A DNA stretch of 64,000 bases, taken from assembly GCA_024639405.1 (NCBI GenBank), contig JAHEIL010000002.1, forward strand, positions 1 to 64,000. The letters are read 5' to 3'. The notes under the pieces are model-generated. The model did not search any database and was not told where the DNA came from. It was given only the letters and a program-made list of their open reading frames with translations. The DNA is from Crocinitomicaceae bacterium (GTDB lineage: Bacteria > Bacteroidota > Bacteroidia > Flavobacteriales_D > Crocinitomicaceae). Below, piece after piece: positions 1 to 8,624 of the stretch; position 1 is the stretch's first letter, and each line of letters opens with the position of its first letter. Position numbers and translations under genes: made by a program.

Positions 1-48
1 CGATTTTCCAACATTTGGACGACCTACTATTGCAACTATATTACTCAT
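1..48 (-). CDS. der: Der (EngA) GTPase, N-terminal fragment
   Basis: Only the first 16 codons lie in the window; the rest is beyond base 1. The reverse strand reads ATG at 48-46 and encodes MSNIVAIVGRPNVGKS, which ends in a P-loop (GxxxxGKS). The form VAIVGRPNVGKS is typical of the first G domain of the double-GTPase Der, a ribosome assembly factor acting on the 50S subunit. It lies 108 bases downstream of era on the same strand, an era-der pair common in Bacteroidota. The assignment rests on 16 residues, so another P-loop GTPase is possible but less likely. Confidence 0.8.
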   Translation of the reverse strand, partial: MSNIVAIVGRPNVGKS

Positions 49-156
49 TTTTTTCTTTTCTTATTGTGATGATTTTGGACTGAAAGACGATAAGAATAAA
101 TCTTTATTCTCCAAAATTCTTCACCCATAACTCAAAACTTTTAAATCCAAAACTTC

Positions 157-1032
157 TTAATATCCGTACTTTTTCAATTTATTCTCCGTTGAGCGCCAAT
201 CTTTATCCACTTTCACAAATGTTTCCATAAACACTTTTTGATCGATGAACTTTTCAATTTCTAAACGCGATTCACGGCCAATTCTTTTTAACATTTCACC
301 GCCTTTACCAATCAAAATTCCTTTTTGAGAATCTCTTTCAACAATGATTAAAGCTCGAATTCTTGTAATATTGGGTTCTTCTAAATATTCTTCTATTTCT
401 ACTTGACAACTGTAAGGCACTTCTTTGTCGCAATGAATAAAAATCTTTTCACGTATGATTTCTGATACAAAGAAACGCATTGGTCTGTCAGACAATTCCT
501 CTTTATCGTAATAAGCAGGATTTTCAGGAACCAATTCTAAAATTTTTGCCCAAACAGAAGCAACGTTAAAATCGTGTAAAGCAGAAACTGGGTAAATCAA
601 TGCATTAGGCAATTTTTCTTGCCAGTACTCGTAACGCTCAGTCACTTTTTCTTGATCACTTAAATCAATTTTATTAATCAAACACAAAACAGGCACTTTC
701 ACTTTTTGAATCTTCTCAAGCGTTTCTTGATGATTCATTTCGTTTTCTTTTGTATCCGTAATGAAAATTAATACATCTGCATCTTTAATGGAAGCGTTGA
801 CATATTCCATCATTGCTTCGTGCAATTTATACGCCGCATTAACTACTCCTGGTGTATCCGAAAAAACAATTTGATAATCTTCATCATTTACGATACCAAG
901 AATTCGATGACGCGTCGTTTGCGCTTTTGAAGTAACGATGGAAAGCTTTTCACCTACCAACCGATTCATCAAGGTAGATTTACCAACGTTTGGACTACCA
1001 ACAATATTTACGAAACCCGATTTGTGAGACAT
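157..1032 (-). CDS. era: GTPase Era
   Basis: Era is a cytoplasmic GTPase that binds the 3' end of 16S rRNA and helps 30S maturation. The 291-residue length is usual for the family. Visible motifs are the P-loop GSPNVGKS (12-19), switch II DTPG (59-62), NKID (120-123), and a C-terminal KH domain with GKGG at 242-245. The ATG at 1032 precedes the P-loop by the normal short distance. A TACCTTTG element sits 17 bases upstream of the start, and der follows on the same strand. No odd features. Confidence 0.98.
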   Translation of the reverse strand: MSHKSGFVNIVGSPNVGKSTLMNRLVGEKLSIVTSKAQTTRHRILGIVNDEDYQIVFSDTPGVVNAAYKLHEAMMEYVNASIKDADVLIFITDTKENEMNHQETLEKIQKVKVPVLCLINKIDLSDQEKVTERYEYWQEKLPNALIYPVSALHDFNVASVWAKILELVPENPAYYDKEELSDRPMRFFVSEIIREKIFIHCDKEVPYSCQVEIEEYLEEPNITRIRALIIVERDSQKGILIGKGGEMLKRIGRESRLEIEKFIDQKVFMETFVKVDKDWRSTENKLKKYGY

Positions 1033-1049
1033 TTACTGAAATTTAGGTG

Positions 1050-1057
1050 CAAAGGTA
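1050..1057 (-). promoter_or_regulatory. -7 promoter element of era
   Basis: The reverse strand reads TACCTTTG, a full match to the Bacteroidota -7 consensus TAnnTTTG, and ends 17 bases before the era start codon. I see no TTG at the usual -33 distance, so only the -7 half is supported. Confidence 0.55.
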
Positions 1058-1120
1058 CGGAAAATTTTAGGGATACGAAATTGTTATTTTTAGATGGGCT
1101 TAGAAACAAAAACAAATTGC

Positions 1121-2719
1121 TTAATGAACAAGAATCCATTGTTCAACTTGTTGTGTTTCTGTTGTTAAAATAAAACGATACCGCTCGCCTACTTTTAATT
1201 TTCTGCATTTAAAATAGCCGGAATATGCTTGTCCTTTTTTACTTCGAATCGACTTTTTTAGGATGCTTTTTCCAGTTGAATTTAGAAGCATAATATCCGC
1301 TTTACCCGTTGATGCATTCATGAATTGAACATTCATTTCTTTTTGAAAAGCATCCGCATAAACGTGAAGTTGTAAACCATTGACACTTTGTGGGTTCAAT
1401 TGTCCAACTGATTGTTTGTTTTTCTTCAAATAAACAGGGTAAATGTATGCGCTCGCACTACTTTCAACTCCAGTATTGATCCAGAAAATAGCAGCTGCTG
1501 TACTTTTTATTCCTCCAAAAATTGAACCTAACAACAAACTATCGCCTGAAAAGTCTTCCAGAAGGAGTACATCATTCGCTGATTTTTTTAGTAAAGGATT
1601 TGGAATAAATTCAGCTGCAGAACCTAAATAATGGGGCATTTTGATCGGCATTTTGAACTCAGCTAATTGTCCATTAGTTGAACTGCTAACTCTGGATATG
1701 GTTGAAACAAATGGTACATCTGTATCCATCACGAGCGATCCAAGACTATCCGTGTAATTTGCAATTCCTCCAAAAAACAAATTGTGCATCGCTTTCGTTT
1801 GAGTATCAAACAACGAAATTGAGGCGCTGTGATAATGGTTGTAGTATTGAGCAAATGTTGGTATTCCATGGAGAGAAGTTGGTTTGATTTCAACCGCATT
1901 TAAGTATGGAATATCCAACTCTTCTTGAAAAACTCCAGAAAACGCAATGATTTTTTCTGTTCCATTTTGATCAATTTGAGGCAATACATTAAAATCTCTT
2001 CGGTGCATCGATTCTTGACTGTATAAACTATCGACAAAACGATATTTCAATTGATGATCCGTGAATCCTAATTCAAAAACCCGAACTTGGTTGGTATAGA
2101 CTTGTTCAAAGGTCGGATTATTCATTGGGTTGTATCGACCATCAAAACGGTGTCCTCCAACCAAATAATACAAGCCATTCATCCGTTGCAATTGCCCTCC
2201 TGTAACAGCAAATTTCTCCTCGTTAATTTGTTGAAACTGATCATTTTTTAATGGGGTTCCAGCGATGATTGTCTGAATAATTTCAGAAACATTACAAGCT
2301 ATAATTGATGGAAAAGTTATGTGATCGTTTTTAGTGTCGCTGAATCCATAACCTCCTATTAAATACAATATTTCGCCTTCTTGGTAAAACTCCATGTTGG
2401 TAGACGAAAGTTGCTCTCTCAATGCAGGATTTAAAAGTGTATCCGTCATTGCCCATTGTTTTTTGGCTATTGGATCAACAACAAACAACTGTGTATTGTG
2501 TCCTACTTTGTTAAATGATGCCCAAGGTTGTCTGCGATGTAAGCCGTCTAAACGCCCTCCAATGATTAACCATTTCCCATCAGCTTGACCAAAAGCAAAC
2601 GATTGTAAACCACCAAGTTTTTCAATTTTAAGAGAGTCCAATTCAATGGAATAATTAAACGATTGCGCATGTGATTCAACTTGAAATAACAACAGCAATA
2701 AAATGAAACACAACCTCAT
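1121..2719 (-). CDS. Exported kelch-like protein with possible T9SS-type tail
   Basis: I do not recognise a specific gene. The 532-residue product starts with a signal peptide (hydrophobic residues 2-13, cleavage likely after SHAQ). Several blocks resemble kelch blades: WLIIGGRLDG, YLIGGYGF and YLVGGHRFDG, each a hydrophobic strand ending in a GG pair, so a beta-propeller is likely. The last roughly 85 residues form a beta-rich domain (LQLHVYADAF to the end WILVH) that resembles a degenerate type IX secretion sorting domain. That would place it outside the cell or on the surface. It stands alone, with its own -7 element. Substrate unknown. Confidence 0.65.
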   Translation of the reverse strand: MRLCFILLLLLFQVESHAQSFNYSIELDSLKIEKLGGLQSFAFGQADGKWLIIGGRLDGLHRRQPWASFNKVGHNTQLFVVDPIAKKQWAMTDTLLNPALREQLSSTNMEFYQEGEILYLIGGYGFSDTKNDHITFPSIIACNVSEIIQTIIAGTPLKNDQFQQINEEKFAVTGGQLQRMNGLYYLVGGHRFDGRYNPMNNPTFEQVYTNQVRVFELGFTDHQLKYRFVDSLYSQESMHRRDFNVLPQIDQNGTEKIIAFSGVFQEELDIPYLNAVEIKPTSLHGIPTFAQYYNHYHSASISLFDTQTKAMHNLFFGGIANYTDSLGSLVMDTDVPFVSTISRVSSSTNGQLAEFKMPIKMPHYLGSAAEFIPNPLLKKSANDVLLLEDFSGDSLLLGSIFGGIKSTAAAIFWINTGVESSASAYIYPVYLKKNKQSVGQLNPQSVNGLQLHVYADAFQKEMNVQFMNASTGKADIMLLNSTGKSILKKSIRSKKGQAYSGYFKCRKLKVGERYRFILTTETQQVEQWILVH

Positions 2720-2735
2720 TAATACTAATTTTTTA

Positions 2736-2743
2736 CAAAAGTA
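2736..2743 (-). promoter_or_regulatory. -7 promoter element of the kelch-like gene
   Basis: The reverse strand reads TACTTTTG, matching TAnnTTTG, 16 bases before the start codon at 2719. No convincing TTG is seen at -33. Confidence 0.5.
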
Positions 2744-2849
2744 ATGATAAGACTTAGAAGAAAAACATAATCATTCTATTGTGTAACTTGAGTAACAATT
2801 GGTATCGGATGGAATAGTCAATTTTGTAAACAATTAATTCAATTATACC

Positions 2850-3056
2850 ATGAAGAAAAATTTAGGCAGTACAGACAAAGTAATTCGCTACATTTTAGCA
2901 ATCGTAGCACTATTCATTGGATTTTTAAGCGGAGTTAGTGGATTCGTTCAAGGAATATTCATATCCGTAGCTCTAATTTTAATCGGAACGAGTCTTCTAT
3001 CGTTTTGCCCTTTGTATGCAATTGTTGGATTAAAAACTTGTAAAAATGAACAGTAA
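2850..3056 (+). CDS. DUF2892 (YgaP-type) membrane protein
   Basis: A 68-residue protein with two hydrophobic helices (about 13-30 and 34-52) and the pattern of DUF2892: an N-terminal MKKNLGSTDKVIRY segment and a C-terminal SFCPLYAIVGLKTCK. DUF2892 domains are often found with rhodaneses, as in YgaP, where the rhodanese is fused to this membrane hairpin. Here it is a separate gene 43 bases ahead of a rhodanese lipoprotein, which supports a role in the same sulfur pathway. It is likely the first gene of a four-gene operon. Its own biochemical role is unknown. Confidence 0.85.
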   Translation: MKKNLGSTDKVIRYILAIVALFIGFLSGVSGFVQGIFISVALILIGTSLLSFCPLYAIVGLKTCKNEQ

Positions 3057-3099
3057 AAATCAATTAAAAAACGTAAATTTGAAACACAATTTTTTAGCT

Positions 3100-3828
3100 A
3101 TGAAAACTCTATTTTTCTTACTTTCCATCATGTTGTTTGCTTGTGGCGGAACTAATTTAACAGATGGTAATACAGTCAATGCGCAGCAAACACAAACCAA
3201 TTTGTCAGCGAAAGAATTTTCAATGAAAATGGAACAAACACCAAGTGCACAGATCATAGATGTAAGAACTCCAGGTGAAGTCGCAGGTGGTTTTATCAAT
3301 AATGCAGTTAACATTGATTACAATAGTGCTGATTTTACATCAAAAATAAATCAATTGGATAAAAACAAACCAACATTCGTTTATTGTTTAAGTGGTGGAA
3401 GAAGTGGTTCTGCAGCAGCTCAAATGCGTTCTGACGGTTTTAAAATCGTTTATGAATTATCGGGAGGAATTATGAAATGGAATGCTGCTGGTTTACCTTT
3501 GGTTACCAAAAATCAAACACCTAAAAAACAAGGGATGTCGATGAGCGAATACAAAGAACTGACTTCTTCTGATAAGATTGTATTAGTTGATTTTTATGCT
3601 GAATGGTGTGCGCCTTGTAAACGAATGAAACCATATTTAGAAGAAATCGCAAAAGAAATGAACGCGACAGTTACAGTTGTTAGAATCGATGTTGATCAGC
3701 ATCCTTCCTTAATGAAAGAATTAAAAATTGAAGAATTACCTGTTTTAAGAACCTACAAAAAAGGAACAATGACTTGGGAACAAAAAGGGTTCATTGAAAA
3801 AGCAGAAGTCGTTAAAAAATTAAATTAA
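3100..3828 (+). CDS. Rhodanese-thioredoxin fusion lipoprotein
   Basis: The ATG at 3100 is chosen because it opens a lipoprotein signal: MKTLFFLLSIMLFACGG, with lipobox Cys15. An in-frame ATG at 3046 would add 18 residues and hide the signal. Residues about 33-135 are a rhodanese domain with DVRTPGE (54-60) and active-site Cys96 in CLSGGRSG. Residues about 150-242 are a thioredoxin domain with WCAPCK (Cys170, Cys173) and the cis-proline Pro214. The inferred role is to accept sulfane sulfur on Cys96 and release it reductively through the thioredoxin pair on the periplasmic side of a membrane. It is followed 16 bases later by the CstB-like gene. Confidence 0.9.
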   Translation: MKTLFFLLSIMLFACGGTNLTDGNTVNAQQTQTNLSAKEFSMKMEQTPSAQIIDVRTPGEVAGGFINNAVNIDYNSADFTSKINQLDKNKPTFVYCLSGGRSGSAAAQMRSDGFKIVYELSGGIMKWNAAGLPLVTKNQTPKKQGMSMSEYKELTSSDKIVLVDFYAEWCAPCKRMKPYLEEIAKEMNATVTVVRIDVDQHPSLMKELKIEELPVLRTYKKGTMTWEQKGFIEKAEVVKKLN

Positions 3829-3844
3829 TTATTCGTTTACTCTC

Positions 3845-5257
3845 ATGAAAATCGAACAAATCTATACTGGATGTTTAGCACAAGGTGCTTACTATGTAAT
3901 AAGTGAAAACGAAGCGTTTATCATTGACCCATTACGAGAAGTTCAACCTTATTTGGAACGTTTGAAAAATGATGGTGTAAGTTTAAAATATATTTTTGAG
4001 ACACATTTTCATGCCGATTTTGTTTCAGGACATTTGGATTTGAGTAAAGCAACTGGAGCACCAATTGTTTACGGTCCAAACGCACAACCAGCTTTTGAAG
4101 CAATCGTTGCAACGGATGAGCAAATTTTCACCATCGGTAAAGTAAAAATCAAAGTCTTGCACACGCCTGGTCACACCATGGAAAGTTCAACTTTTTTATT
4201 GATCGATGAAAACGATAAAGATGTTGCGATTTTTTCAGGTGACACGTTGTTTTTAGGTGATGTAGGTCGACCTGATTTAGCGCAAAAAGCCGCAGACATG
4301 ACGCAAGAGCAATTGGCTGGTTTATTGTATGATAGTTTGATGAATAAAATCATGCCCTTGAGTGATGATATCACAGTTTATCCTGCGCATGGTGCTGGTT
4401 CTGCATGTGGAAAAAACATGATGAAAGAAACGGTAGACACCTTGGGCAATCAAAAGAAAATGAATTATGCATTAAACCAACCCAATAAAGAAGCATTTAT
4501 TGCAGCTGTTACGGATGGTTTATTGCCTCCTCCTGCCTATTTTGGTTTCAATGTTGCCATGAATAAAAATGGGTACGAAAATTTTGAAACAGTTAAGAAA
4601 AATGCAATGACTCCTTTGAGTCCTGATGCATTTGAAACACTTGTTGAAGCTTCAAGCGCATTAATTTTAGACACAAGAGATAGCAACGCTTTTAAAAATG
4701 GTTTTGTGCCTCAAGCAATTAATATTGGTATTAAAGGTGACTTTGCTCCGTGGGTTGGTGCATTAATTGGTGATGTAAAACAAGAAATTGTTTTGGTTAC
4801 AGAACCAGGAATGGAAGAAGAAGTGATTACGCGTTTAAGTCGTGTTGGTTTTGATCATGTATTGGGTTTCCTTGAAGGTGGACTCGAAGCATGGAAAAAT
4901 GCAGGTAAAGAAGTTGATACCGTTCACAGAATCTCTGCAACTGAGTTTGAACAAGAATTCAACGCTGAAAATTCATCCGTGATTGACGTTAGAAAAGAAA
5001 GTGAGTATGTTGCTGAACACATTGAAAATGCCTATTGCAAACCTTTAGCTGATATCAATGATTGGACGAAAGACATTCAACCAAATGAACATTTTTTCTT
5101 GCATTGTGCTGGTGGTTATAGAAGTATGATTGCAGCTAGTATTTTACAAGCAAGGGGGTATAGAAATTTCACAGAAATAGAAGGTGGCTTTAATGCCATT
5201 GCAAAAACATCAATACCAACATCTGATTTTGTTTGCCAAAGTAAATTATTGAATTAA
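3845..5257 (+). CDS. CstB-like persulfide dioxygenase with two rhodanese domains
   Basis: The 470 residues begin with a metallo-beta-lactamase fold of the ETHE1/persulfide dioxygenase group: His54 and His56 with Asp58 (HFHADF), His110 (HTPGH), Asp133 (SGDTLF), His182 (YPAHG). A first rhodanese domain (about 260-355) has no cysteine in its loop (VTEPGMEEE). A second (about 363-455) carries Cys421 in CAGGYRS. This order, dioxygenase, Cys-less rhodanese, active rhodanese, is that of staphylococcal CstB, which converts persulfides to thiosulfate. His61 of classical ETHE1 is replaced by Phe59, as I recall for the CstB branch. The protein is cytoplasmic. No CsoR/CstR-type repressor lies nearby. Confidence 0.88.
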   Translation: MKIEQIYTGCLAQGAYYVISENEAFIIDPLREVQPYLERLKNDGVSLKYIFETHFHADFVSGHLDLSKATGAPIVYGPNAQPAFEAIVATDEQIFTIGKVKIKVLHTPGHTMESSTFLLIDENDKDVAIFSGDTLFLGDVGRPDLAQKAADMTQEQLAGLLYDSLMNKIMPLSDDITVYPAHGAGSACGKNMMKETVDTLGNQKKMNYALNQPNKEAFIAAVTDGLLPPPAYFGFNVAMNKNGYENFETVKKNAMTPLSPDAFETLVEASSALILDTRDSNAFKNGFVPQAINIGIKGDFAPWVGALIGDVKQEIVLVTEPGMEEEVITRLSRVGFDHVLGFLEGGLEAWKNAGKEVDTVHRISATEFEQEFNAENSSVIDVRKESEYVAEHIENAYCKPLADINDWTKDIQPNEHFFLHCAGGYRSMIAASILQARGYRNFTEIEGGFNAIAKTSIPTSDFVCQSKLLN

Positions 5258-5260
5258 TCA

Positions 5261-6055
5261 ATGTTGATTGCTGGGTACATTGCTTCCATTTTAATTGGGA
5301 TTTCACTTGGATTAATCGGTGGAGGTGGTTCAATTTTAACCGTGCCTGTATTGGTATATTTGTTTAAAGTTGACCCACTATTAGCAACCGTTTATTCTTT
5401 ATTTGTAGTTGGGACAAGTAGTATTGTAGGAACTATCCAAAAAAACAAAGACGGTTTAATTGACTTCAAAACTGCTGTATTATTTGGAATCCCTTCAATT
5501 TTATCTGTTTTTATAACCCGAAAATTGATCGTCCCTTTAATTCCTGACGCGTTGGGTTCAATTAATGGATTTGAAATCTCAAAAGGGTTTTTGATGATGC
5601 TGTTTTTTGCGAGCTTAATGATTGCTGCGTCATTTTCAATGATTAGGACTAACAACAAGCAAACTATAACAGAAAAAGGTCAAAAAAATTATATAAAAAT
5701 CGCCATTCAAGGACTTTTTGTAGGAATGATTACAGGTTTGGTTGGCGCAGGTGGAGGATTTTTAATAATTCCAGCATTGCTACTTTTGTGTCATTTACCG
5801 ATGAAAAAAGCGGTTGGAACGGCATTGCTAATAATTGCAGTAAATTCACTTTTTGGGTTTTCAGTTGATTTTTATTCTGGAGTAAAAATAAATTGGACCT
5901 TGCTTTTAACAGTGACTAGTTTAGCCATCGGAGGGATTTTTATCGGTAACATGCTCTCGAAAAAAATTGATGGCAACCAACTCAAAAAAGGATTTGGTTG
6001 GTTTGTACTTTCAATGGGCGTTTATATTATTTTAGAACTGTTACTCCACCACTAA
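5261..6055 (+). CDS. TSUP (TauE/SafE) family sulfur-compound exporter
   Basis: A 264-residue integral membrane protein with about eight hydrophobic helices and the two internal repeats of the TSUP family, each opening with a glycine-rich turn: GLIGGGGSILTVPVLVYLF and GLVGAGGGFLIIPALLLL. Family members export sulfite, sulfonates or thiosulfate or move them inwards. Starting 3 bases after the CstB-like stop, it is almost certainly co-transcribed and probably carries the oxidised sulfur product across the inner membrane. The last 15 bases overlap the end of the convergent gene on the minus strand. Confidence 0.92.
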   Translation: MLIAGYIASILIGISLGLIGGGGSILTVPVLVYLFKVDPLLATVYSLFVVGTSSIVGTIQKNKDGLIDFKTAVLFGIPSILSVFITRKLIVPLIPDALGSINGFEISKGFLMMLFFASLMIAASFSMIRTNNKQTITEKGQKNYIKIAIQGLFVGMITGLVGAGGGFLIIPALLLLCHLPMKKAVGTALLIIAVNSLFGFSVDFYSGVKINWTLLLTVTSLAIGGIFIGNMLSKKIDGNQLKKGFGWFVLSMGVYIILELLLHH

Positions 6056-7804
6056 GCGAAGAATGCTTAAAGCATTGGATTGATTTCTAGCCAATACTGT
6101 ATATAAACCTGGTGCTAATTGTACGTTCCATTCAGATATTCCATCAGGAAATTGCTTTTTATAAACCGTGCTTCCAGAAACATTGATGATTTCAAGTCCG
6201 AATACGCTTGAATTGAAACTTAAAACTTGTTCTGATTCAATTGGATTTGGTGAAAGTGTTAAATTAAACGGCATTGATTCTAAAAGTCCCAACGTACCAT
6301 CAAAACCACAAGTTCCAGCTGTAAATTCATTTAAAAGAAAATGATCTCCTGCAGGAATTCTGCCTGAATTCATCGTTGATGGATACCCAATTTTAGCCCA
6401 ATATTTTGGCAAAATATAACTCGGCCGTTGTTGGTAACAATAAGAAACATCACTCAAACTTACTGTACCTGAAGGTGTAACAACATTCTTATTGTTATTG
6501 CCATATTCAAAATGATTCGCCCCTTGAATGGTATAATTTACTGCACTATATGGAAAATTAATATTGGGGATTTCATTGCCAATGAAATTTTGACCTGGTG
6601 AAGTGTTGTCACTAAAAAAAATTCCCCATAAACTTGCTCTATTTCTAAAAAACGTATTGTTTGGTCCATTTCCGCCGTGCGAATTATCAATTACAATATT
6701 TTGACCATCATTTTGCTCAAATAAATTGGCAAAAACATAATTCCCGTGTAAAACCATATCACCAGCAGAATTACTAGGTAAAAACGCGCTTCCTGTCCAA
6801 AATGGATTGATAGAATAATTATAACTAAACACATTGCCGTTAGCACCTGCTTGCAGAATCATTGAATGACGTAAGTGGTCAAAAATGTTATCGTAAACGC
6901 GGCATTCATTCGTGCTGAATTGCAACATGACTCCATAACCTCTTCCGCCTTCACCGTATTCAAACGCGTCTTTGAAATAACAATTATTGATGGACAAATT
7001 CGAACAATTACTCGCTTCGATGTGAGCAAAAGTTGTATTCTCAAACGCAACACCCTTCACCCATGAATTGACAGTGTAATCAAAACTGATGTTACTCGAT
7101 TGTTCTGGAGCTGTATTATCAATTCGTTCAATCTTTAAACATTCAACACCTGTATTTTTCACTGGAACAATTCGTCGGATATAAGGTGTGCGTTGCATTA
7201 AATAATCCATGCGCATTTCTGAAGCCAACGTCAAGGTATTACCAGTAATTGCTGTAATTTGTGTTAATTGCCCTACACTTCCAGCAGCCCAAGCAGTCGT
7301 TGTTAAATCCATATCATTTTGCTTGAATTGAATCCAATCTCCAACCGAGAAAGCAGCTGTATTTGTAACAGCAATTTGATGCGTTCCTTTCAAAGCAGCT
7401 TGTGTTAATGAACTTGTGTCGCTCATAGGATAACCTGAGGCGTAAAATGAATGGCCAGTATTTTGGTGTTCAATTCTAAAAGTTGTTTGATCCGCACCAG
7501 CTCCTCTGATAATGAAGTTACTACGCAAATAAATCGGAACGGTAAACAAATAGGTTCCTGCTGGAAAATAAACAATTGTTGGACCTTGATAGGCAATCAT
7601 CAAAGAACCTAAAGGATAATCATTCGGTGTCACTCCATCTGCTACAAAACCATACGTTGAAGCATCTACCACCGTAAAACCTTGTGTTGTCGTGTCTTTT
7701 ATTCCAGCTACATTCCAATTTACAGAGCGTTGAACTGGTAACACCTGCGCATATGAAAAAGAAAGAAAAAAGATGATGATGAATATCGAACTAAATTTTA
7801 GCAT
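6041..7804 (-). CDS. Secreted right-handed beta-helix (pectate-lyase-like) protein with T9SS sorting domain
   Basis: The 587-residue product has an N-terminal signal peptide ending near SYAQ. It then has a pectate-lyase-superfamily segment (VVDASTYGFVADGVTPND, then a strand with YFPAGTYLF), the usual start of a Pectate_lyase_3 beta-helix. Repeated short strands with Asn-rich turns continue through the middle, as in parallel beta-helices. The last roughly 75 residues (LTLSPNPIESEQ, later APGLYTVLARNQS) are a type A T9SS sorting domain, so it is secreted across the outer membrane and probably attached. Likely polysaccharide-acting, but no catalytic residues could be assigned. Confidence 0.85.
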   Translation of the reverse strand: MLKFSSIFIIIFFLSFSYAQVLPVQRSVNWNVAGIKDTTTQGFTVVDASTYGFVADGVTPNDYPLGSLMIAYQGPTIVYFPAGTYLFTVPIYLRSNFIIRGAGADQTTFRIEHQNTGHSFYASGYPMSDTSSLTQAALKGTHQIAVTNTAAFSVGDWIQFKQNDMDLTTTAWAAGSVGQLTQITAITGNTLTLASEMRMDYLMQRTPYIRRIVPVKNTGVECLKIERIDNTAPEQSSNISFDYTVNSWVKGVAFENTTFAHIEASNCSNLSINNCYFKDAFEYGEGGRGYGVMLQFSTNECRVYDNIFDHLRHSMILQAGANGNVFSYNYSINPFWTGSAFLPSNSAGDMVLHGNYVFANLFEQNDGQNIVIDNSHGGNGPNNTFFRNRASLWGIFFSDNTSPGQNFIGNEIPNINFPYSAVNYTIQGANHFEYGNNNKNVVTPSGTVSLSDVSYCYQQRPSYILPKYWAKIGYPSTMNSGRIPAGDHFLLNEFTAGTCGFDGTLGLLESMPFNLTLSPNPIESEQVLSFNSSVFGLEIINVSGSTVYKKQFPDGISEWNVQLAPGLYTVLARNQSNALSILRLVVE

Positions 7805-7821
7805 AACTAGGAACTTTTGTT

Positions 7822-7829
7822 CAAAGATA
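7822..7829 (-). promoter_or_regulatory. -7 promoter element of the beta-helix gene
   Basis: The reverse strand reads TATCTTTG, the commonest form of the Bacteroidota -7 box, 17 bases before the start codon at 7804. The -33 TTG is not clear. Confidence 0.55.
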
Positions 7830-7904
7830 GGTGAAATGTATGAAATGGAAAAATTGACAATGAATGATTAACTTGTTTTTCATATGATTGGATTATGATA
7901 AAAA

Positions 7905-7926
7905 TTACAACATTGCAATATTGTAA
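7905..7926. repeat. 22-base near-palindrome, possible operator
   Basis: The half-sites TTACAACATTG and CAATATTGTAA are reverse complements except for one base pair (7911 against 7920). It lies between the stop of the 196-residue gene and the promoter of the beta-helix gene, about 75 bases upstream of that -7 box. There is no U-tract on either side, so a terminator is unlikely. A protein-binding site is a guess. Confidence 0.35.
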
Positions 7927-7985
7927 AGAAACCAGATCAATCAAGGGTTTCAGACGTGTTACACCAACCGTTTTTCTACATTACT

Positions 7986-8576
7986 TTACCATCCATAAAT
8001 GTGGGAATCAAAAAAAAGACAATTACTAGGTTCATCATAAAATGTTTTTGTAACATATCCTGAATTCAAAATATCGCTAACTGTTTCATAGCGACCTTGA
8101 TTGAGTTTTTCAGAAGTGCAACATAAGGTGTAAATGCGCATCCCTTTGTAACAAACAATCGCTTTTCTTTGTTCCACAAATTGCTTGAGGTAACTTTCAA
8201 TAATTGTAGAATTCCCAACGTTTTGCGTTTGATTTTCACGACCCTCGTATATAATTAGTTGATTCAATCCAAATCCATTCTTCGCATTTTCTAGCTGATT
8301 AACAGCAACTTTATACCGATTTGAGGAACCTGAAAAATAACTCACCAAATTTGAATCCTTATCACTGTAATAGTCCAAAGATCTTTGAATACTTTGTTGG
8401 CATCTGTTTAAATGCAACGAAATAGAATCGATCGCTACCGAGATGGTGTAATCACCTTTTGTCCAAACACCCATGCGCGAATTTGGCTTTTCACATGACA
8501 ATTCGATGACCCATTCAGATTGGGATTGTACTGAAAATGTTAAAAGAAGTAATAAAAAGGTGTAAACAAATTTCAT
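7986..8576 (-). CDS. Exported protein of unknown function (196 aa)
   Basis: I do not recognise this gene. It has a clear signal peptide (hydrophobic run at 4-16, cleavage likely after SVQSQS). The mature part is mixed alpha/beta with a few cysteines (including CEKPNSR, CYKGMRIYTLCC and CLFFDSHIYGW), which could form disulfides in the periplasm. It follows the larger MORN-like exported gene by 48 bases on the same strand. A TATTTTCG element sits 4 bases before its start codon, so it may also be transcribed on its own as a leaderless mRNA. No function is proposed. Confidence 0.6.
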   Translation of the reverse strand: MKFVYTFLLLLLTFSVQSQSEWVIELSCEKPNSRMGVWTKGDYTISVAIDSISLHLNRCQQSIQRSLDYYSDKDSNLVSYFSGSSNRYKVAVNQLENAKNGFGLNQLIIYEGRENQTQNVGNSTIIESYLKQFVEQRKAIVCYKGMRIYTLCCTSEKLNQGRYETVSDILNSGYVTKTFYDEPSNCLFFDSHIYGW

Positions 8577-8580
8577 TCAC

Positions 8581-8588
8581 CGAAAATA
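8581..8588 (-). promoter_or_regulatory. Possible -7 element, leaderless start of the 196-aa gene
   Basis: The reverse strand reads TATTTTCG, a TAnnTTCG variant of the -7 box, with only GTGA between it and the ATG. Transcription would begin at or within the start codon. Confidence 0.3.
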
Positions 8589-8624
8589 CAGAAAATGAAA
8601 TTAGCAAAATACTTATAAATTGAT

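Noticed and set aside
3046-3099. Earlier ATG for the rhodanese-thioredoxin gene
   Set aside because: It would bury the lipoprotein signal behind 18 polar residues and overlap the DUF2892 gene.
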